DNA from: Pseudomonas viridiflava
GTDB lineage: Bacteria > Pseudomonadota > Gammaproteobacteria > Pseudomonadales > Pseudomonadaceae
Assembly (NCBI RefSeq): GCF_900590885.1
Contig: NZ_UUON01000007.1
Coordinates: forward strand, 1 to 64,000
Direction of reading: 5' to 3'
DNA: 64,000 bases
The notes beneath the pieces are model-generated. The model ran no database searches, had not been told where the DNA came from, and saw nothing but the letters and a program-made list of their open reading frames with translations. The position numbers and the translations under genes are program-made. This document shows, one piece after another, positions 43,693 to 52,978 of the stretch. The first letter of the stretch is position 1; each line of letters starts with the position of its first letter.

Positions 43693-45189
43693 TTAACGGC
43701 GTCGGAAAAAGTACCCGCTTAACATTGCCAGCCCTCCCGCTCCCAACCCCGCAAATAGCATGGCCCAACCCGCGCCGTGGCGCAGTGCCGCCTGGGCATC
43801 GTTGAAGGCCAGCCCTGGCGAGTCCAGCTTGCCGGCGGCAATCTGCTGGCTGATGGCCGGCCAATCCATCGCCGTGCTTGCGGGTAGGATGGCGGCCAAC
43901 TCATGGCTGATCCCAAGCAACAGCACCAGCCCCATCAGGGCAATGTTGACGGCCAGGGTGATCAGCCGTGCACTGAGGTCGATACCCGACGCCATGCCCG
44001 CGCGGTCGGCCGACACTGAACCGGTGGTGGTGTTGGTGGTGGGCGAATTGGTCAACGCCAGCCCGACCCCGGCGATCACGCAACTGGTCAACACCCAGCC
44101 AATGCTTGGCCGCGCGGCGCCATTGACGGCGGCCATCAGCAAAAAGCCCGCGCCCATCAGCCCCAGCCCGAGGGGGATGATGCGCTCGGCGCCATAACGC
44201 AGGGCCAGGCGTTCGGCCACTGGCGGCACCAGTAACGTGGGTAAGGTGTAGGCAAGCAGGGCGCTGCCGGTGGTGAGGGTGTCGTAGCCCAGGCCGGCCT
44301 GGAAATACAGGGGCAGGTAGATCATGAACGGCCAGAAGCTGAAGTTCATGCCAATCGAGCCCATCAGTGCGCCGTTGAAGCGGCGTATGCGAAACACCGA
44401 GAAATCGAACATCGGGTGGGCACTGCGCCGCTCGATAAGGATGAACACCAGCAGCGCGGCCAGCGCCAGGCCCGCCCAGCCGGGCGCGAAGCCGTTTTCG
44501 CTGCCTTGGGTGATGAAGTAGACCAGCGCAAACACCGCCAGCGTCAAGGTCAGCATGCCGGCGATGTCCAGGCGATGCGCCGCCGGGTCGCGGGATTCCT
44601 GCACGCTGACACGCAGCAGCACCAGCGTGAACAGAGTCAGCGGCACATGCGCCAGAAACACCCAGCGCCAGTCCGCAACGGCCAGAATCAACGCGCCGAC
44701 CATCGGCCCGAAACCCAGGCCCACGCCCGCAATCACGCCCCATATCGCAAAGGCCCGTGCCCGCGCTGCCGGCTCGCGGAACAGGTGCGACAGAATCGCG
44801 AACTGGCAGATCATCATTGCGCCGCCGCCGATGCCTTGGACGAACCGCGCCGCGATCAGCGTAGAGGCGGTGCCGGCCAACCCGCACGCCAGCGACGCCA
44901 GGCCAAACACCCACAGGCACAGCACCAGCATGCGCCGCCGGCCAAAGCGATCCGCCAGCGTGCCGGCTGCCATCAGCACGCTGGTGCAGGCCAGGGTGTA
45001 GGCATTCATGATCCATTGGGCATCCGCAAAGCCGGTGCCCAGTTGCTGCTCAAGGGTGGGCAGGATGATCGGTACGCTGGAAATTTCCAGGCCGAACATC
45101 AGCGCTACCAGGCACACAGCGGTGAGGGCCAGGCCGTCTCTGGCGGGGCGTGCAGAACGGGCGGCCGTTAATGTGGCGGCGGGTGGCAT
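43693..45189 (-). CDS. MFS transporter, DHA2 (14-segment drug:H+ antiporter) family
   Basis: A 498-residue exporter with 14 predicted membrane segments. Family motifs are WIMNAYTLACTSVLMAAGTLADRFGRRRMLV (motifs D1 and A), RFVQGIGGGAMMICQFAIL and the motif C-like GLGFGPMVGALI. DHA2 proteins expel drugs, dyes and toxic compounds; the substrate is unknown. It is divergent from a LysR gene whose presumed binding site lies in the 104-base gap. Confidence 0.87.
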   Translation of the reverse strand: MPPAATLTAARSARPARDGLALTAVCLVALMFGLEISSVPIILPTLEQQLGTGFADAQWIMNAYTLACTSVLMAAGTLADRFGRRRMLVLCLWVFGLASLACGLAGTASTLIAARFVQGIGGGAMMICQFAILSHLFREPAARARAFAIWGVIAGVGLGFGPMVGALILAVADWRWVFLAHVPLTLFTLVLLRVSVQESRDPAAHRLDIAGMLTLTLAVFALVYFITQGSENGFAPGWAGLALAALLVFILIERRSAHPMFDFSVFRIRRFNGALMGSIGMNFSFWPFMIYLPLYFQAGLGYDTLTTGSALLAYTLPTLLVPPVAERLALRYGAERIIPLGLGLMGAGFLLMAAVNGAARPSIGWVLTSCVIAGVGLALTNSPTTNTTTGSVSADRAGMASGIDLSARLITLAVNIALMGLVLLLGISHELAAILPASTAMDWPAISQQIAAGKLDSPGLAFNDAQAALRHGAGWAMLFAGLGAGGLAMLSGYFFRRR

Positions 45190-45249
45190 GGGATTCTCCT
45201 GTCGTTGGATGTCGGGTTATTTTCAGGGGAATCTGGTTCTTTATTCGTG

Positions 45250-45266
45250 ATAAGTTTTCCGCTTAT
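45250..45266. promoter_or_regulatory. Possible LysR-type binding site in the exporter/regulator gap
   Basis: The inverted repeat ATAAG-TTTTCCG-CTTAT has the spacing of a T-N11-A LTTR box. It lies midway between the divergent MFS and LysR starts. The pattern is common, so confidence is moderate. Confidence 0.45.
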
Positions 45267-45293
45267 AAGGGAATTCAGAGCGACAATCTGCCC

Positions 45294-46166
45294 ATGGCCA
45301 CGCCGCGTTTTGATGGTGTTGAACTGTTTTTACAAATCGTTGAAAGCGGCAACCTGACCGAGGCCGCCGAACGTCTGAATCTCACGCGTTCCGCCGTGGG
45401 TAAAGGGCTGGCGCGCCTGGAGGCGCGGCTCGGCACCTGCCTGTTGCAGCGCTCCACGCGCCGCCAGCGCCTGACCGAAGATGGCCAGGCGTATTACGAG
45501 CATTGCCTGCGGGCACTGGCGGAGCTGGAGGCGGCCGAATCGGTATTGGAAAGCGGGCGGCAGCAGCCACGCGGGCGCTTGAAGGCGAGCTTGCCACTGG
45601 CGTTTGGTCACCACTATGCGGCGCCCGCACTGTGGGGCTTGATGGAGCGATATCCAGAACTGGAGATCGAGATTTCGTTTTCCGACCGCCTGATCGACCT
45701 GGCCCAGGAAGGTTTCGACTTGGCCGTGCGGATCGGCCCGTTGCCCGACACCGACCGCCTGAGCGCGCGGCGCCTGGGCGAGCAGTCCGTGGGGTTGGCG
45801 GCTGCACCGGCGTACTTGCAGCGCGTCGGTCCCGTTGGCTCTATCGAAGACCTCGCCAATCACCGGGGCATCGCCTACCGCAGCAACACCCCGCACCGCG
45901 CCCGCCTGGCGTCACCCTTATGGATGGACGACCTCCAGGCCGTAGCCGACGCCGCGATTGCTGGCGTGGGCCTGGCCTGGTTGCCGAGCTGGCTGATCGC
46001 CCACTATGTGCTGCGCGGGCAGTTGGAGCCGGTGCTGCCGGGCTACCGCGAGCAGCCGTCACCTATCCATGTGATCTGGCCCACGGCGGCGCATATGCCG
46101 GCCAAGACGCGCTGCGCCATCGACGCGTTGGTGGCCGGCACGCCGTCGTGCCTGGCGGGCAGTTGA
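45294..46166 (+). CDS. LysR-type regulator divergent from the DHA2 exporter
   Basis: A 290-residue LTTR. The HTH is FLQIVESGNLTEAAERLNLTRSAVGKGLARLEARLG, and the substrate-binding domain starts near RGRLKASLPLAFGHHYAAPALWGL. It is of the AaeR/DmlR-like subgroup. ATG at 45294 begins MATPRFDGVELF, although the frame is open from 45150. It probably regulates the exporter. Its stop directly abuts the fecA stop with no spacer. Confidence 0.86.
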   Translation: MATPRFDGVELFLQIVESGNLTEAAERLNLTRSAVGKGLARLEARLGTCLLQRSTRRQRLTEDGQAYYEHCLRALAELEAAESVLESGRQQPRGRLKASLPLAFGHHYAAPALWGLMERYPELEIEISFSDRLIDLAQEGFDLAVRIGPLPDTDRLSARRLGEQSVGLAAAPAYLQRVGPVGSIEDLANHRGIAYRSNTPHRARLASPLWMDDLQAVADAAIAGVGLAWLPSWLIAHYVLRGQLEPVLPGYREQPSPIHVIWPTAAHMPAKTRCAIDALVAGTPSCLAGS

Positions 46167-48503
46167 TCAGAACGCGATGGAGGTTTGCACGTAGACCGTG
46201 CGGGGTTCACCGACGTATTTGCCACTGTTGTTATCGTTGAATGAACGGGTGAAGTACTGCGTGTTAAAAATGTTTTTCACCCCGACCGCTACATTCAGGT
46301 CCGACAGCTGTGGGCCGAAATCGTAGGCGGCGCGGCTGCTGAACAGCATGTAGCCGGGGATTCGTCCGTTGGCACCGTTGGCGGTTTCTTTCTCGGTGTT
46401 GGCGTTGTCGGCGAACTGGCTGCTCTGGTAGCTGCTGTCCAGGTTGAGCTTCCAGCGACCTTCGGTGTAACCCACGCCGAGGGTGCCTTTATGTTTGGAC
46501 GAGAAGGGCACGCGGTTACCTTTGTTCGGGCCGTCTTCGCGGATGGTGGCGTCCACATAGGCGTAGGTGGCGTACACATCAAAACCTGCCAGCGCCGGGC
46601 TCAGGCCGTCGAGGGCGTAGTTGATGCTGGTCTCGATACCCTGGTGGCGGGTTTCGCCACGGGCGATCACCGAGTCGTCGGTCTGGTTGCTTTCATACTG
46701 GTTGTCGAAGTTGATCAGGAACGCGCCGATCTCTGCACGCAGGGTGCCGTCGTCGTAGCGAGTGCCGAGTTCCCAGGTGCGGGCTTTTTCCGGTTTGACT
46801 TCGCCGCTGGTCACGCGGTTTGGCATTTGGCTGTACTGCACGCTGCCGAACGAGCCTTCGGTATTGGCATACAGGTTCCAACTGTCGGTGAGGTGGTAGA
46901 GCACGTTGAGCGCCGGCAGCGCGGTGTTGTAGTCGCCTTTGTATTTGGCGTTGGTCAGGTTGTTGGTCTGTTGCGATTCAATCATCTCGTAGCGAATGCC
47001 CGGGGTGATGGTCCACTTGCCGATATCAATCCGGTCATCGATGAAGAATGCGTTGGCTTCGGTGCCGCCACGGGTATCGCGGTCGTTGCGGCTGTCGGTG
47101 GTGGGGATCTGCTGGTTGACGCTGATCGGCGTGCGGTAGCGCAGCTCGTGGCCGGCTTCGTTGATGTAACGGTAGCCGACGCCTACTTCATGGCTGGTAG
47201 GGCCAAGGTCGAAGCCCTGGGCGAAGCGGGTTTCGAGGCCGCGTACCCAATACTCGCGCGGGGACAGCGAGAGGAAGTTGCCCTGGTCCAGGTAACCGCT
47301 GCGCAGGGTCTTGGTGAAGAAGCTGTTGATGGTGAATTCGCGGCGGTCCTGCTCGTAGCGATAGCCGACGTTGAACAGGGTGCGCCGGCCCCAAAACTTG
47401 TCGTAGGGGCGGGTGGACTGGTACGGGTTGGCTTTGTAGTCGGCGACGTTCAAGCCGCCCGGCATATCCGCCTGGCCTTCGTAGTACTGCGCCATGGCGT
47501 TGAAGCTGTTGGCGTCGTCCAACTGATACTTGCCTTTGAGGATCAAGTCGTCGATGCGCGTGTTGCTGTTTTCGCGCCAGTCGCCGCCACGGGTGCCGGA
47601 GTACAGAATCGCGCCGCCCAGGCCGTTGTCGGCGGTGCCGCCGGCCAACAGGTTGCCGGTGGTCTTGAAGCCGTCATGGCTGGAGGACGGGCTGGTCTCG
47701 GTCTGCAAACCGCCTTTGACGGTGGGCGCATCCGGGATCGCGCGGGTCACGAAGTTGACCACGCCGCCGACGTTTTGCGGGCCGTAACGCACGGCGCCGC
47801 CGCCGCGTACCACGTCCACGGCGTCCATGTTGCCCATGCTGATCGGCGCGAAGGACAGCTGCGGCTGGCCGTAGGGCGCGAAGGGTACCGGAATGCCGTC
47901 CATCAATACGGTGGAGCGCGACGCCAGGCGTGGGTTGAGGCCACGGATGCCGAAGTTCAGCGCCATGTCGTGGCTGCCGGTGCCGTTGTTGTCCGGGGCG
48001 TTGACGCCGGGGATACGGTTGAGCACGTCCTTGGCCTGGGTGGCGCCCTGGCGTTCGAACTCTTCGCGGCGGATTACGTCACGCGCGCCGGGGTGTTCGA
48101 ACACATTGGTCTGGGCCGCATCGCCGAGCCAGTCGCCGACCACGCTGGAGGTAGCCAGCTCGACACTCGCCGGTGCACTGGCCGGTTGCAGGCTGAAGGC
48201 GTTGTCACCTTCTGCACGCGCTTGCAGGCCGGTGCCTTCCAGCAGTTTTTGCAGGCCTTCGGCGGCGCTGTAATTACCCGACAGACCACGGCTCTGCATG
48301 CCTGCCGTCACTTGGGAACCGAACGAGATCAGCACGCCCGCCTCGCGACCAAATTGGTTCAGCGCGGCTTCCAGGGTAGTGGGAGCGATGTGATACGGCT
48401 TGGCGTCGGCTGCCATCACGGCAGGCAATACCGTGAAACTCAGGCTCGCGCCCAGTAACAGTTGGCGCAAGGTGCGGGCGATTCGGGTGGGTTGCTGGGG
48501 CAT
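46167..48503 (-). CDS. fecA: FecA-like TonB-dependent ferric citrate receptor with STN domain
   Basis: A 778-residue outer-membrane receptor. It has a signal peptide, then an STN signalling domain (KPYHIAPTTLEAALNQFGREAG). The plug resembles E. coli FecA strongly (FGIRGLNPRLASRSTVLMDG, IPVPFAPYGQPQLSFAPIS, GGAVRYGPQNVGGVVNFVTR). The barrel ends TVYVQTSIAF. It imports ferric dicitrate and signals through FecR to FecI, both encoded just upstream. ATG at 48503 is used; the frame runs to 48554. Confidence 0.92.
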   Translation of the reverse strand: MPQQPTRIARTLRQLLLGASLSFTVLPAVMAADAKPYHIAPTTLEAALNQFGREAGVLISFGSQVTAGMQSRGLSGNYSAAEGLQKLLEGTGLQARAEGDNAFSLQPASAPASVELATSSVVGDWLGDAAQTNVFEHPGARDVIRREEFERQGATQAKDVLNRIPGVNAPDNNGTGSHDMALNFGIRGLNPRLASRSTVLMDGIPVPFAPYGQPQLSFAPISMGNMDAVDVVRGGGAVRYGPQNVGGVVNFVTRAIPDAPTVKGGLQTETSPSSSHDGFKTTGNLLAGGTADNGLGGAILYSGTRGGDWRENSNTRIDDLILKGKYQLDDANSFNAMAQYYEGQADMPGGLNVADYKANPYQSTRPYDKFWGRRTLFNVGYRYEQDRREFTINSFFTKTLRSGYLDQGNFLSLSPREYWVRGLETRFAQGFDLGPTSHEVGVGYRYINEAGHELRYRTPISVNQQIPTTDSRNDRDTRGGTEANAFFIDDRIDIGKWTITPGIRYEMIESQQTNNLTNAKYKGDYNTALPALNVLYHLTDSWNLYANTEGSFGSVQYSQMPNRVTSGEVKPEKARTWELGTRYDDGTLRAEIGAFLINFDNQYESNQTDDSVIARGETRHQGIETSINYALDGLSPALAGFDVYATYAYVDATIREDGPNKGNRVPFSSKHKGTLGVGYTEGRWKLNLDSSYQSSQFADNANTEKETANGANGRIPGYMLFSSRAAYDFGPQLSDLNVAVGVKNIFNTQYFTRSFNDNNSGKYVGEPRTVYVQTSIAF

Positions 48504-48593
48504 GAAGAGCGGTCCTGAGAGGGAAGGATCAAGGTGGCTTTCCTTCTCTGTCACGCGAGGTGTGGAAAACGGCTCACATTCTTTTAAAAAAAT

Positions 48594-49535
48594 TCAGACG
48601 CGGGCCTGGACGGTCACCCAGTAGCGGGTAAGGCGCCGGACCTTGACCGGCAAACTCACCTCCAGCAGGTCGAGAATGCGCTCGCTGTCGTCCAGCGGGT
48701 AGCTGCCGGAAATCAGCAGATTGGCCACTTGCGGGTCGCAATTGAGCTGGCCGCGACGGTAGCGGCCCACCTCGGCAAGGAAGTCTTCCAGGCGCATGTG
48801 CGCGGCCACCAGCATGCCGTCGGCCCAGGCGCCGCTGTTGGCGTCGGTGGCGCGCGGGGTGTCCCAGCCTTTGCGGGTGAAATTCACCTGGCGCGCGGCG
48901 TCGACCGTCAACGGCAGGCCGCTGTAGGTGTTGGGCATCACCTCGACGTGGCCGTCCAAGACCGCCAGTTGGGCGTGATCGTTGAACTGGCGCACATTCA
49001 GGCGCGCGGCCTGGCTGCTGAGCAGGCCCTGGCTGGTCAGCACCCGCAGCGGCGTGGTGGCGGCGCTGGCGGTCAGCAGGATTTCGCCTTCGAGCAGGCG
49101 GATCAGGCGTTGCTGCCCGTCGAAATGCACATCCACCGCACTGCCGGTATTGAGCTGTAATTGGCTGCCATCGGCCAGTTGCACCTTGCGGCGCTGGCCG
49201 ACAGGGCTGCGGTAGTCGGCGCTCAATGGCGGCAGGATGTGCTGCTGGCGCAGGCTCCAAGCCGCAGCCGAACCGGCGCCGAGGATCAACAACAGCTTGA
49301 GCGCCTGGCGCCGGCTGCGCGACTGCGGTGCGTTCAACGCCGCATGGGCCAGGGGTGAGGGCATGCCGCGCAGGCGCTGGTTGACGCGCTGGATATGGTC
49401 CCAGGCGCGCTGGTGCTCGCTGTGGGCATTCAGCCATTGCTGCCAGGCCGCCTGCTGGCGCGGGTTGAGTGCGCCTTGCTGCATTTCCATCAGCCAATGC
49501 ACGGCTTGTTCGGCAACCTGGGTGGAGAAGTTCAT
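48594..49535 (-). CDS. fecR: FecR-type anti-sigma / sigma regulator
   Basis: A 313-residue inner-membrane regulator. The cytoplasmic N-terminal domain is typical (QAVHWLMEMQQGALNPRQQAAWQQWL). One membrane segment lies near residues 75-95 (LKLLLILGAGSAAAWSL), and the periplasmic FecR domain has YRSPVGQRRKVQLADGSQLQLNTGSAVDVHF. It transmits the FecA signal to the FecI sigma factor. It overlaps fecI by four bases and precedes fecA by 90 bases. Confidence 0.92.
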   Translation of the reverse strand: MNFSTQVAEQAVHWLMEMQQGALNPRQQAAWQQWLNAHSEHQRAWDHIQRVNQRLRGMPSPLAHAALNAPQSRSRRQALKLLLILGAGSAAAWSLRQQHILPPLSADYRSPVGQRRKVQLADGSQLQLNTGSAVDVHFDGQQRLIRLLEGEILLTASAATTPLRVLTSQGLLSSQAARLNVRQFNDHAQLAVLDGHVEVMPNTYSGLPLTVDAARQVNFTRKGWDTPRATDANSGAWADGMLVAAHMRLEDFLAEVGRYRRGQLNCDPQVANLLISGSYPLDDSERILDLLEVSLPVKVRRLTRYWVTVQARV

Positions 49536-50020
49536 AGGGCAAAGTAGCAGCGCATGGCGGCTTTATTCAGGTGGCGTTTGACGGTGGCGATGGAGATGCC
49601 CAGTTCGGCGCCGATTTGCGCGTAGGTCAGGCCGTCGAGCTGGGCCAGCAGGAAGGCGCGTTTGACCTGCACGGGCAGGCCGTCGAGCAGTTGGTCCAGC
49701 TCCATGAGGGTTTGCAGGATGATTGCGCGTTCTTCTTCCGAGGGCGCCACGTGTTCGGGCATTTGCGCCAGCGCGTCGAGGTAGGCGCGCTCGAGGTCCT
49801 GGCGGCGGTAGAAGTTGAACAGCACGCGCTTGGCCACGGTGGTGAGGAACGCGCGAGGTTCGATCAACGTGGGGGCTTCGCGCGCGGTGAGCACGCGGAT
49901 GAAGGTGTCTTGCGCCAGGTCGGCGGCGCTGTCCGGGCAGCCGAGCTTGCGTCGCAACCAGCCGGTGAGCCAGAGGTGATGGTCGTTGTACAGAACTTCG
50001 ACGGTGGTGGACGGGCTCAA
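49532..50020 (-). CDS. fecI: FecI-type ECF sigma factor
   Basis: A 162-residue ECF sigma factor that directs transcription of fecA. Region 2 is VEVLYNDHHLWLTGWLRRKLGCPDSAADLAQDTFIRVL, and region 4 is LLAQLDGLTYAQIGAELGISIATVKRHLNKA. The frame is open back to 50209; TTG at 50020, with GGAG eight bases upstream, gives the family-typical start (SPSTTVEVLYNDH). GTG at 50029 and ATG at 50122 are alternatives. A Fur-box-like site lies upstream. Confidence 0.88.
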   Translation of the reverse strand: MSPSTTVEVLYNDHHLWLTGWLRRKLGCPDSAADLAQDTFIRVLTAREAPTLIEPRAFLTTVAKRVLFNFYRRQDLERAYLDALAQMPEHVAPSEEERAIILQTLMELDQLLDGLPVQVKRAFLLAQLDGLTYAQIGAELGISIATVKRHLNKAAMRCYFAL

Positions 50021-50140
50021 CGCAGACACTCCGCAAGCTTCGATGCGCTTTAGAGAACAAGAATTGTTCGCATTGTAGGGCGCAAGAGGAGCTTCGGCAA
50101 TGAGGCAGCGCAGGTGATTCATCCGTTCTGTTTTGCTTAT

Positions 50141-50159
50141 GAGAATATTTATCATTAAT
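50141..50159. promoter_or_regulatory. Putative Fur box between fecI and the PepSY operon
   Basis: GAGAATATTTATCATTAAT matches 13 of 19 bases of GATAATGATAATCATTATC. It lies between the divergent fecI and DUF3649 genes in the most AT-rich part of the region, so it could make both arms iron-repressible. Confidence 0.7.
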
Positions 50160-50190
50160 ATTGCGCGCTGATGAACCTGGCGCTTCCCGC

Positions 50191-50493
50191 ATGAAAAGCA
50201 AAACCTCACTGCCCGCCTCCTATCGCCTCGCCGTGACCTCGCGCGTGTTGGCGGCTGTGGTGGGTGGTTATCTGATGGCGTCCCTGGCCGCGGTGTGCCT
50301 GGCCCTGTGGATGCCCACGTCCCGCGCCGATGCGGTGATCACCGGCATGATGAGTTCCTTTGTGTTCTACCTGCTGGCCGTGATCTGGTGCTTTGCCTGC
50401 CGCACCGCATGGCGCGCCTGGTTTGGCGTGATGCTGCCGAGTGCCGCGTTTGCCACGCTGGCGGGTGTGGGTTTCTGGATGGTGCGCACATGA
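50191..50493 (+). CDS. DUF3649 small membrane protein
   Basis: A 100-residue protein with three predicted membrane segments (VLAAVVGGYLMASLAAVCLAL; MMSSFVFYLLAVIWCFA; FGVMLPSAAFATLAGVGFWMV). This family is regularly encoded before PepSY membrane proteins in iron-uptake loci of pseudomonads; the function is unknown. Its stop overlaps the PepSY start by four bases. ATG at 50191 is chosen over 50161. Confidence 0.82.
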   Translation: MKSKTSLPASYRLAVTSRVLAAVVGGYLMASLAAVCLALWMPTSRADAVITGMMSSFVFYLLAVIWCFACRTAWRAWFGVMLPSAAFATLAGVGFWMVRT

Positions 50494-52064
50494 AAGAGGG
50501 CTTTCGCCAGGCCATGGCATGGTTGCACACCTGGGCTGGGTTGATCTTCGGCTGGCTGCTGTTTGCGATTTTCCTTACGGGAACCCTGGCGTATTTCAAG
50601 GATGAAATCAGCCATTGGATGCAGCCCGAGGTACAAGCGCATGCCCTGGACGATGCGCGCAGCCTGACCGTCGCGCAAACCTACCTGGAACGCGTGGCGC
50701 CGACGGCCGCGCGCTGGTTCATCACCCTGCCGGACAGCCGTGACCCCGGCCTGTCGGTGATGTGGCAAGACAAGATCGACCCCGGCAAGCGCGGCAACTT
50801 CATCACCAAAACCCTCGACCCGGTCAGCGGTGAAGCCGTGCAGGCCCGCGAAAGCATGGGCGGCGAGTTCTTCTATCGCTTCCACTACCAACTGCAGATG
50901 CCTTATCCCTGGGGGCGCTGGCTGACCACCATCGCGGCGATGGTGATGTTCGTGGCGTTGATCACCGGCATCATCACCCACAAGAAAATCTTCAAGGACT
51001 TCTTCACCTTCCGCCCCCGCAAAGGCCAGCGTTCCTGGCTCGACGGGCATAACGCGGTGGGGGTGCTGGTGCTGCCTTTCCACTTGATGATCACCTACAG
51101 CAGCCTGGTGATCTTCATGAGCATGGTGATGCCGGCGCCGATCCTGGCCTCCTATGGCAACGACACCCGTGGGTTTTTCAACGATGTGTTCCCTGCGACC
51201 AACAACGCGCCGGTACTCGGCCAGCCCGGTAAATTGCTGCCGCTGGTGCCGATGTACGAGCAGGCCCGCGCGCATTGGGCGGGTGGGCATGTGGGGCGTG
51301 TGGCGGTGAATAATCCGAGCGATGTGAACGCGTCGGTGAATGTGTTCCGCGCCGGTTCTGACCGGGTGGTGCATGATTTCGGCAGCACCGTGTCGTTCAA
51401 CGGCAGCACCGGTGAATTGTTGCGGGTCAGTGCCGAGCAGTCGCTGCCGGCGGCTATCGGCGGCAGTTTCTATGGCTTGCACATGGGCCACTTCGCCGGC
51501 CCGGTGCTGCGCTGGTTGTACTTTATCTGCGGCCTGGCGGGCACGGCGATGATCGGCACCGGGCTGGTGATCTGGCTCGGCAAGCGGCAGCTCAAGCATG
51601 CCAAGACCGGGGTGATGCCGTTTGAACTGCGGCTGGTGGAAGTGCTGAACATCGCCAGTATGTCGGGGCTGATGCTCGCGATTGCCGGGTTTTTCTGGGC
51701 TAACCGTTTGTTGCCGGTGAGTTTCGCCGAGCGCTCCGACTGGGAAGTGCAAATCTTCTTTATCGCCTGGGGCCTGAGCCTGCTGCACGCCATGCTGCGG
51801 CGTGGCCGTCAGGGCTGGGTCGAGCAGTTGAGCCTCGGCGCGCTGCTGTTTGCCGCGATTCCACTGCTCAACGCGCTGACCACCTCCAGCCACCTGGGCG
51901 TCTCGCTGGTCACGGGCGATTGGGCCATGGCCGGTTTCGACCTGACCTGCCTGGCCAGTGGTGTGTTCCTTGGCTGGGCGGCCTGGAAGATGCACCGCCG
52001 CAGCGTGCCGCAACCCAAGGCTGAGCGCGCGCGTGGGCTGACGCTCAAGCCGGAGGCGCACTGA
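50490..52064 (+). CDS. PepSY-domain inner-membrane protein (FpvG/PiuB-like, possible ferric-siderophore reductase)
   Basis: A 524-residue membrane protein with four to five segments. It starts AMAWLHTWAGLIFGWLLFAIFLTGTLAYFKDEI, the PepSY-TM signature. A periplasmic loop is followed by WLTTIAAMVMFVALITGII, WLDGHNAVGVLVLPFHLMI and LYFICGLAGTAMIGTGLVIWLG. Several His residues (HTWAG, FHYQL, HLM, HMGHF) could bind haem or metal. In P. aeruginosa the PepSY protein FpvG helps reduce ferripyoverdine; a similar reductive role in iron release is inferred. The frame is open from 50295, but ATG at 50490 is right. Confidence 0.85.
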   Translation: MKEGFRQAMAWLHTWAGLIFGWLLFAIFLTGTLAYFKDEISHWMQPEVQAHALDDARSLTVAQTYLERVAPTAARWFITLPDSRDPGLSVMWQDKIDPGKRGNFITKTLDPVSGEAVQARESMGGEFFYRFHYQLQMPYPWGRWLTTIAAMVMFVALITGIITHKKIFKDFFTFRPRKGQRSWLDGHNAVGVLVLPFHLMITYSSLVIFMSMVMPAPILASYGNDTRGFFNDVFPATNNAPVLGQPGKLLPLVPMYEQARAHWAGGHVGRVAVNNPSDVNASVNVFRAGSDRVVHDFGSTVSFNGSTGELLRVSAEQSLPAAIGGSFYGLHMGHFAGPVLRWLYFICGLAGTAMIGTGLVIWLGKRQLKHAKTGVMPFELRLVEVLNIASMSGLMLAIAGFFWANRLLPVSFAERSDWEVQIFFIAWGLSLLHAMLRRGRQGWVEQLSLGALLFAAIPLLNALTTSSHLGVSLVTGDWAMAGFDLTCLASGVFLGWAAWKMHRRSVPQPKAERARGLTLKPEAH

Positions 52065-52390
52065 TGCTGCTCGCGCTGCTGATGTGTTACGCCGGGTTCA
52101 CCGCCCTGTGCCTGTCCACCGACCGCCACCACGGCGAGTTGCTGCACAGCAAGCCCTCGCCACGTCGGCGCGTGGGGCTGCGTGTACTCGGCTGGTTGCT
52201 GCTGAGTGTGTCGATCTGGCCGGCCGTGAGCCTCGCCGGTTGGGCCCAGGGCCTGGTGGAGTGGTGTGCGGTGTTGATGCTCAGCGCGCTGCTGTTGGTG
52301 TTGCTGTTGCCGTATCGGCCAAGGCTGGCCTTGATCCTGGCGGGCGTCGGCCTGCTCGCCAGCCCCGTCGCAGCCTTCGCCACGCTCTGA
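52064..52390 (+). CDS. DUF3325 small membrane protein
   Basis: A 108-residue protein with three membrane segments (LLALLMCYAGFTALCLSTDRH; LLLSVSIWPAVSLAGWAQGLV; LMLSALLLVLLLPYRPRLALIL). DUF3325 is typically encoded after a PepSY protein and DUF3649 in iron loci, presumably as a partner subunit. One-base overlap with the PepSY stop indicates co-translation. Confidence 0.82.
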   Translation: MLLALLMCYAGFTALCLSTDRHHGELLHSKPSPRRRVGLRVLGWLLLSVSIWPAVSLAGWAQGLVEWCAVLMLSALLLVLLLPYRPRLALILAGVGLLASPVAAFATL

Positions 52391-52399
52391 GCCCCAGAC

Positions 52400-52978
52400 A
52401 TGATGATCAGCACCCCGCCCGAATCACAGGACAGCCATCAGGCTGAAGCGCCGGGCGGGCGCGCGCATTTTCTGCAAGTGTTCCTGTCCCAGCGTTCGCA
52501 GATGGAAGCCCTGGTCAACCGACGCGTGGGCTGCCGCGCCACGGCGGCCGACCTGGTGCAGGATCTGTTCCTGCGCTTCTGGCGCCGGCCGTTGGTGCAG
52601 GTCGAAGAACTCAGCACCTACCTGTTGCGCTGCGCCGGCAACATCGCCATCGACCACCTGCGCAGTGAAGGTGCACGGGTGCGCAGCAGCGAAGGCTGGC
52701 TGCCCGAACAGCAAGACCACCAGGGCTCCGAACCCCAGGCGGCGCTGGAAGCGGGCAATGACCTGCGCCATGTCGAGGCCGCCCTGCGCAGCCTGCCCGA
52801 GCGCACCCGCCAGATATTCCTGCTCAACCGTATCCACGGGCGCAAGTACGCGCAAATCGCCAAGGCCATGGGGTTGTCCCAAAGTGCCGTGGAAAAACAT
52901 ATGATGCGTGCCCTCGAAGCCTGCAAGGCCAGCCTTCGCGAACCATCGCCCCCACGCACGCCAGGGAAAGCACCGTGA
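52400..52978 (+). CDS. FecI-like ECF sigma factor (second pair)
   Basis: A 192-residue ECF sigma factor of the iron-signalling class. Region 2 is FLSQRSQMEALVNRRVGCRATAADLVQDLFLRFWRRP, and region 4 is ALRSLPERTRQIFLLNRIHGRKYAQIAKAMGLSQSAVEKHMMRAL. It lies ten bases after DUF3325 and overlaps its FecR partner by four bases, so it appears to be part of the PepSY operon. No receptor gene follows it, unlike normal surface-signalling sets. Its target receptor is unknown. Confidence 0.87.
   Translation: MMISTPPESQDSHQAEAPGGRAHFLQVFLSQRSQMEALVNRRVGCRATAADLVQDLFLRFWRRPLVQVEELSTYLLRCAGNIAIDHLRSEGARVRSSEGWLPEQQDHQGSEPQAALEAGNDLRHVEAALRSLPERTRQIFLLNRIHGRKYAQIAKAMGLSQSAVEKHMMRALEACKASLREPSPPRTPGKAP

Noticed and set aside
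46491..48458. 655-residue open frame antisense to fecA
   Set aside because: FecA plug and STN motifs are certain on the other strand. The antisense frame has no domain-like pattern.
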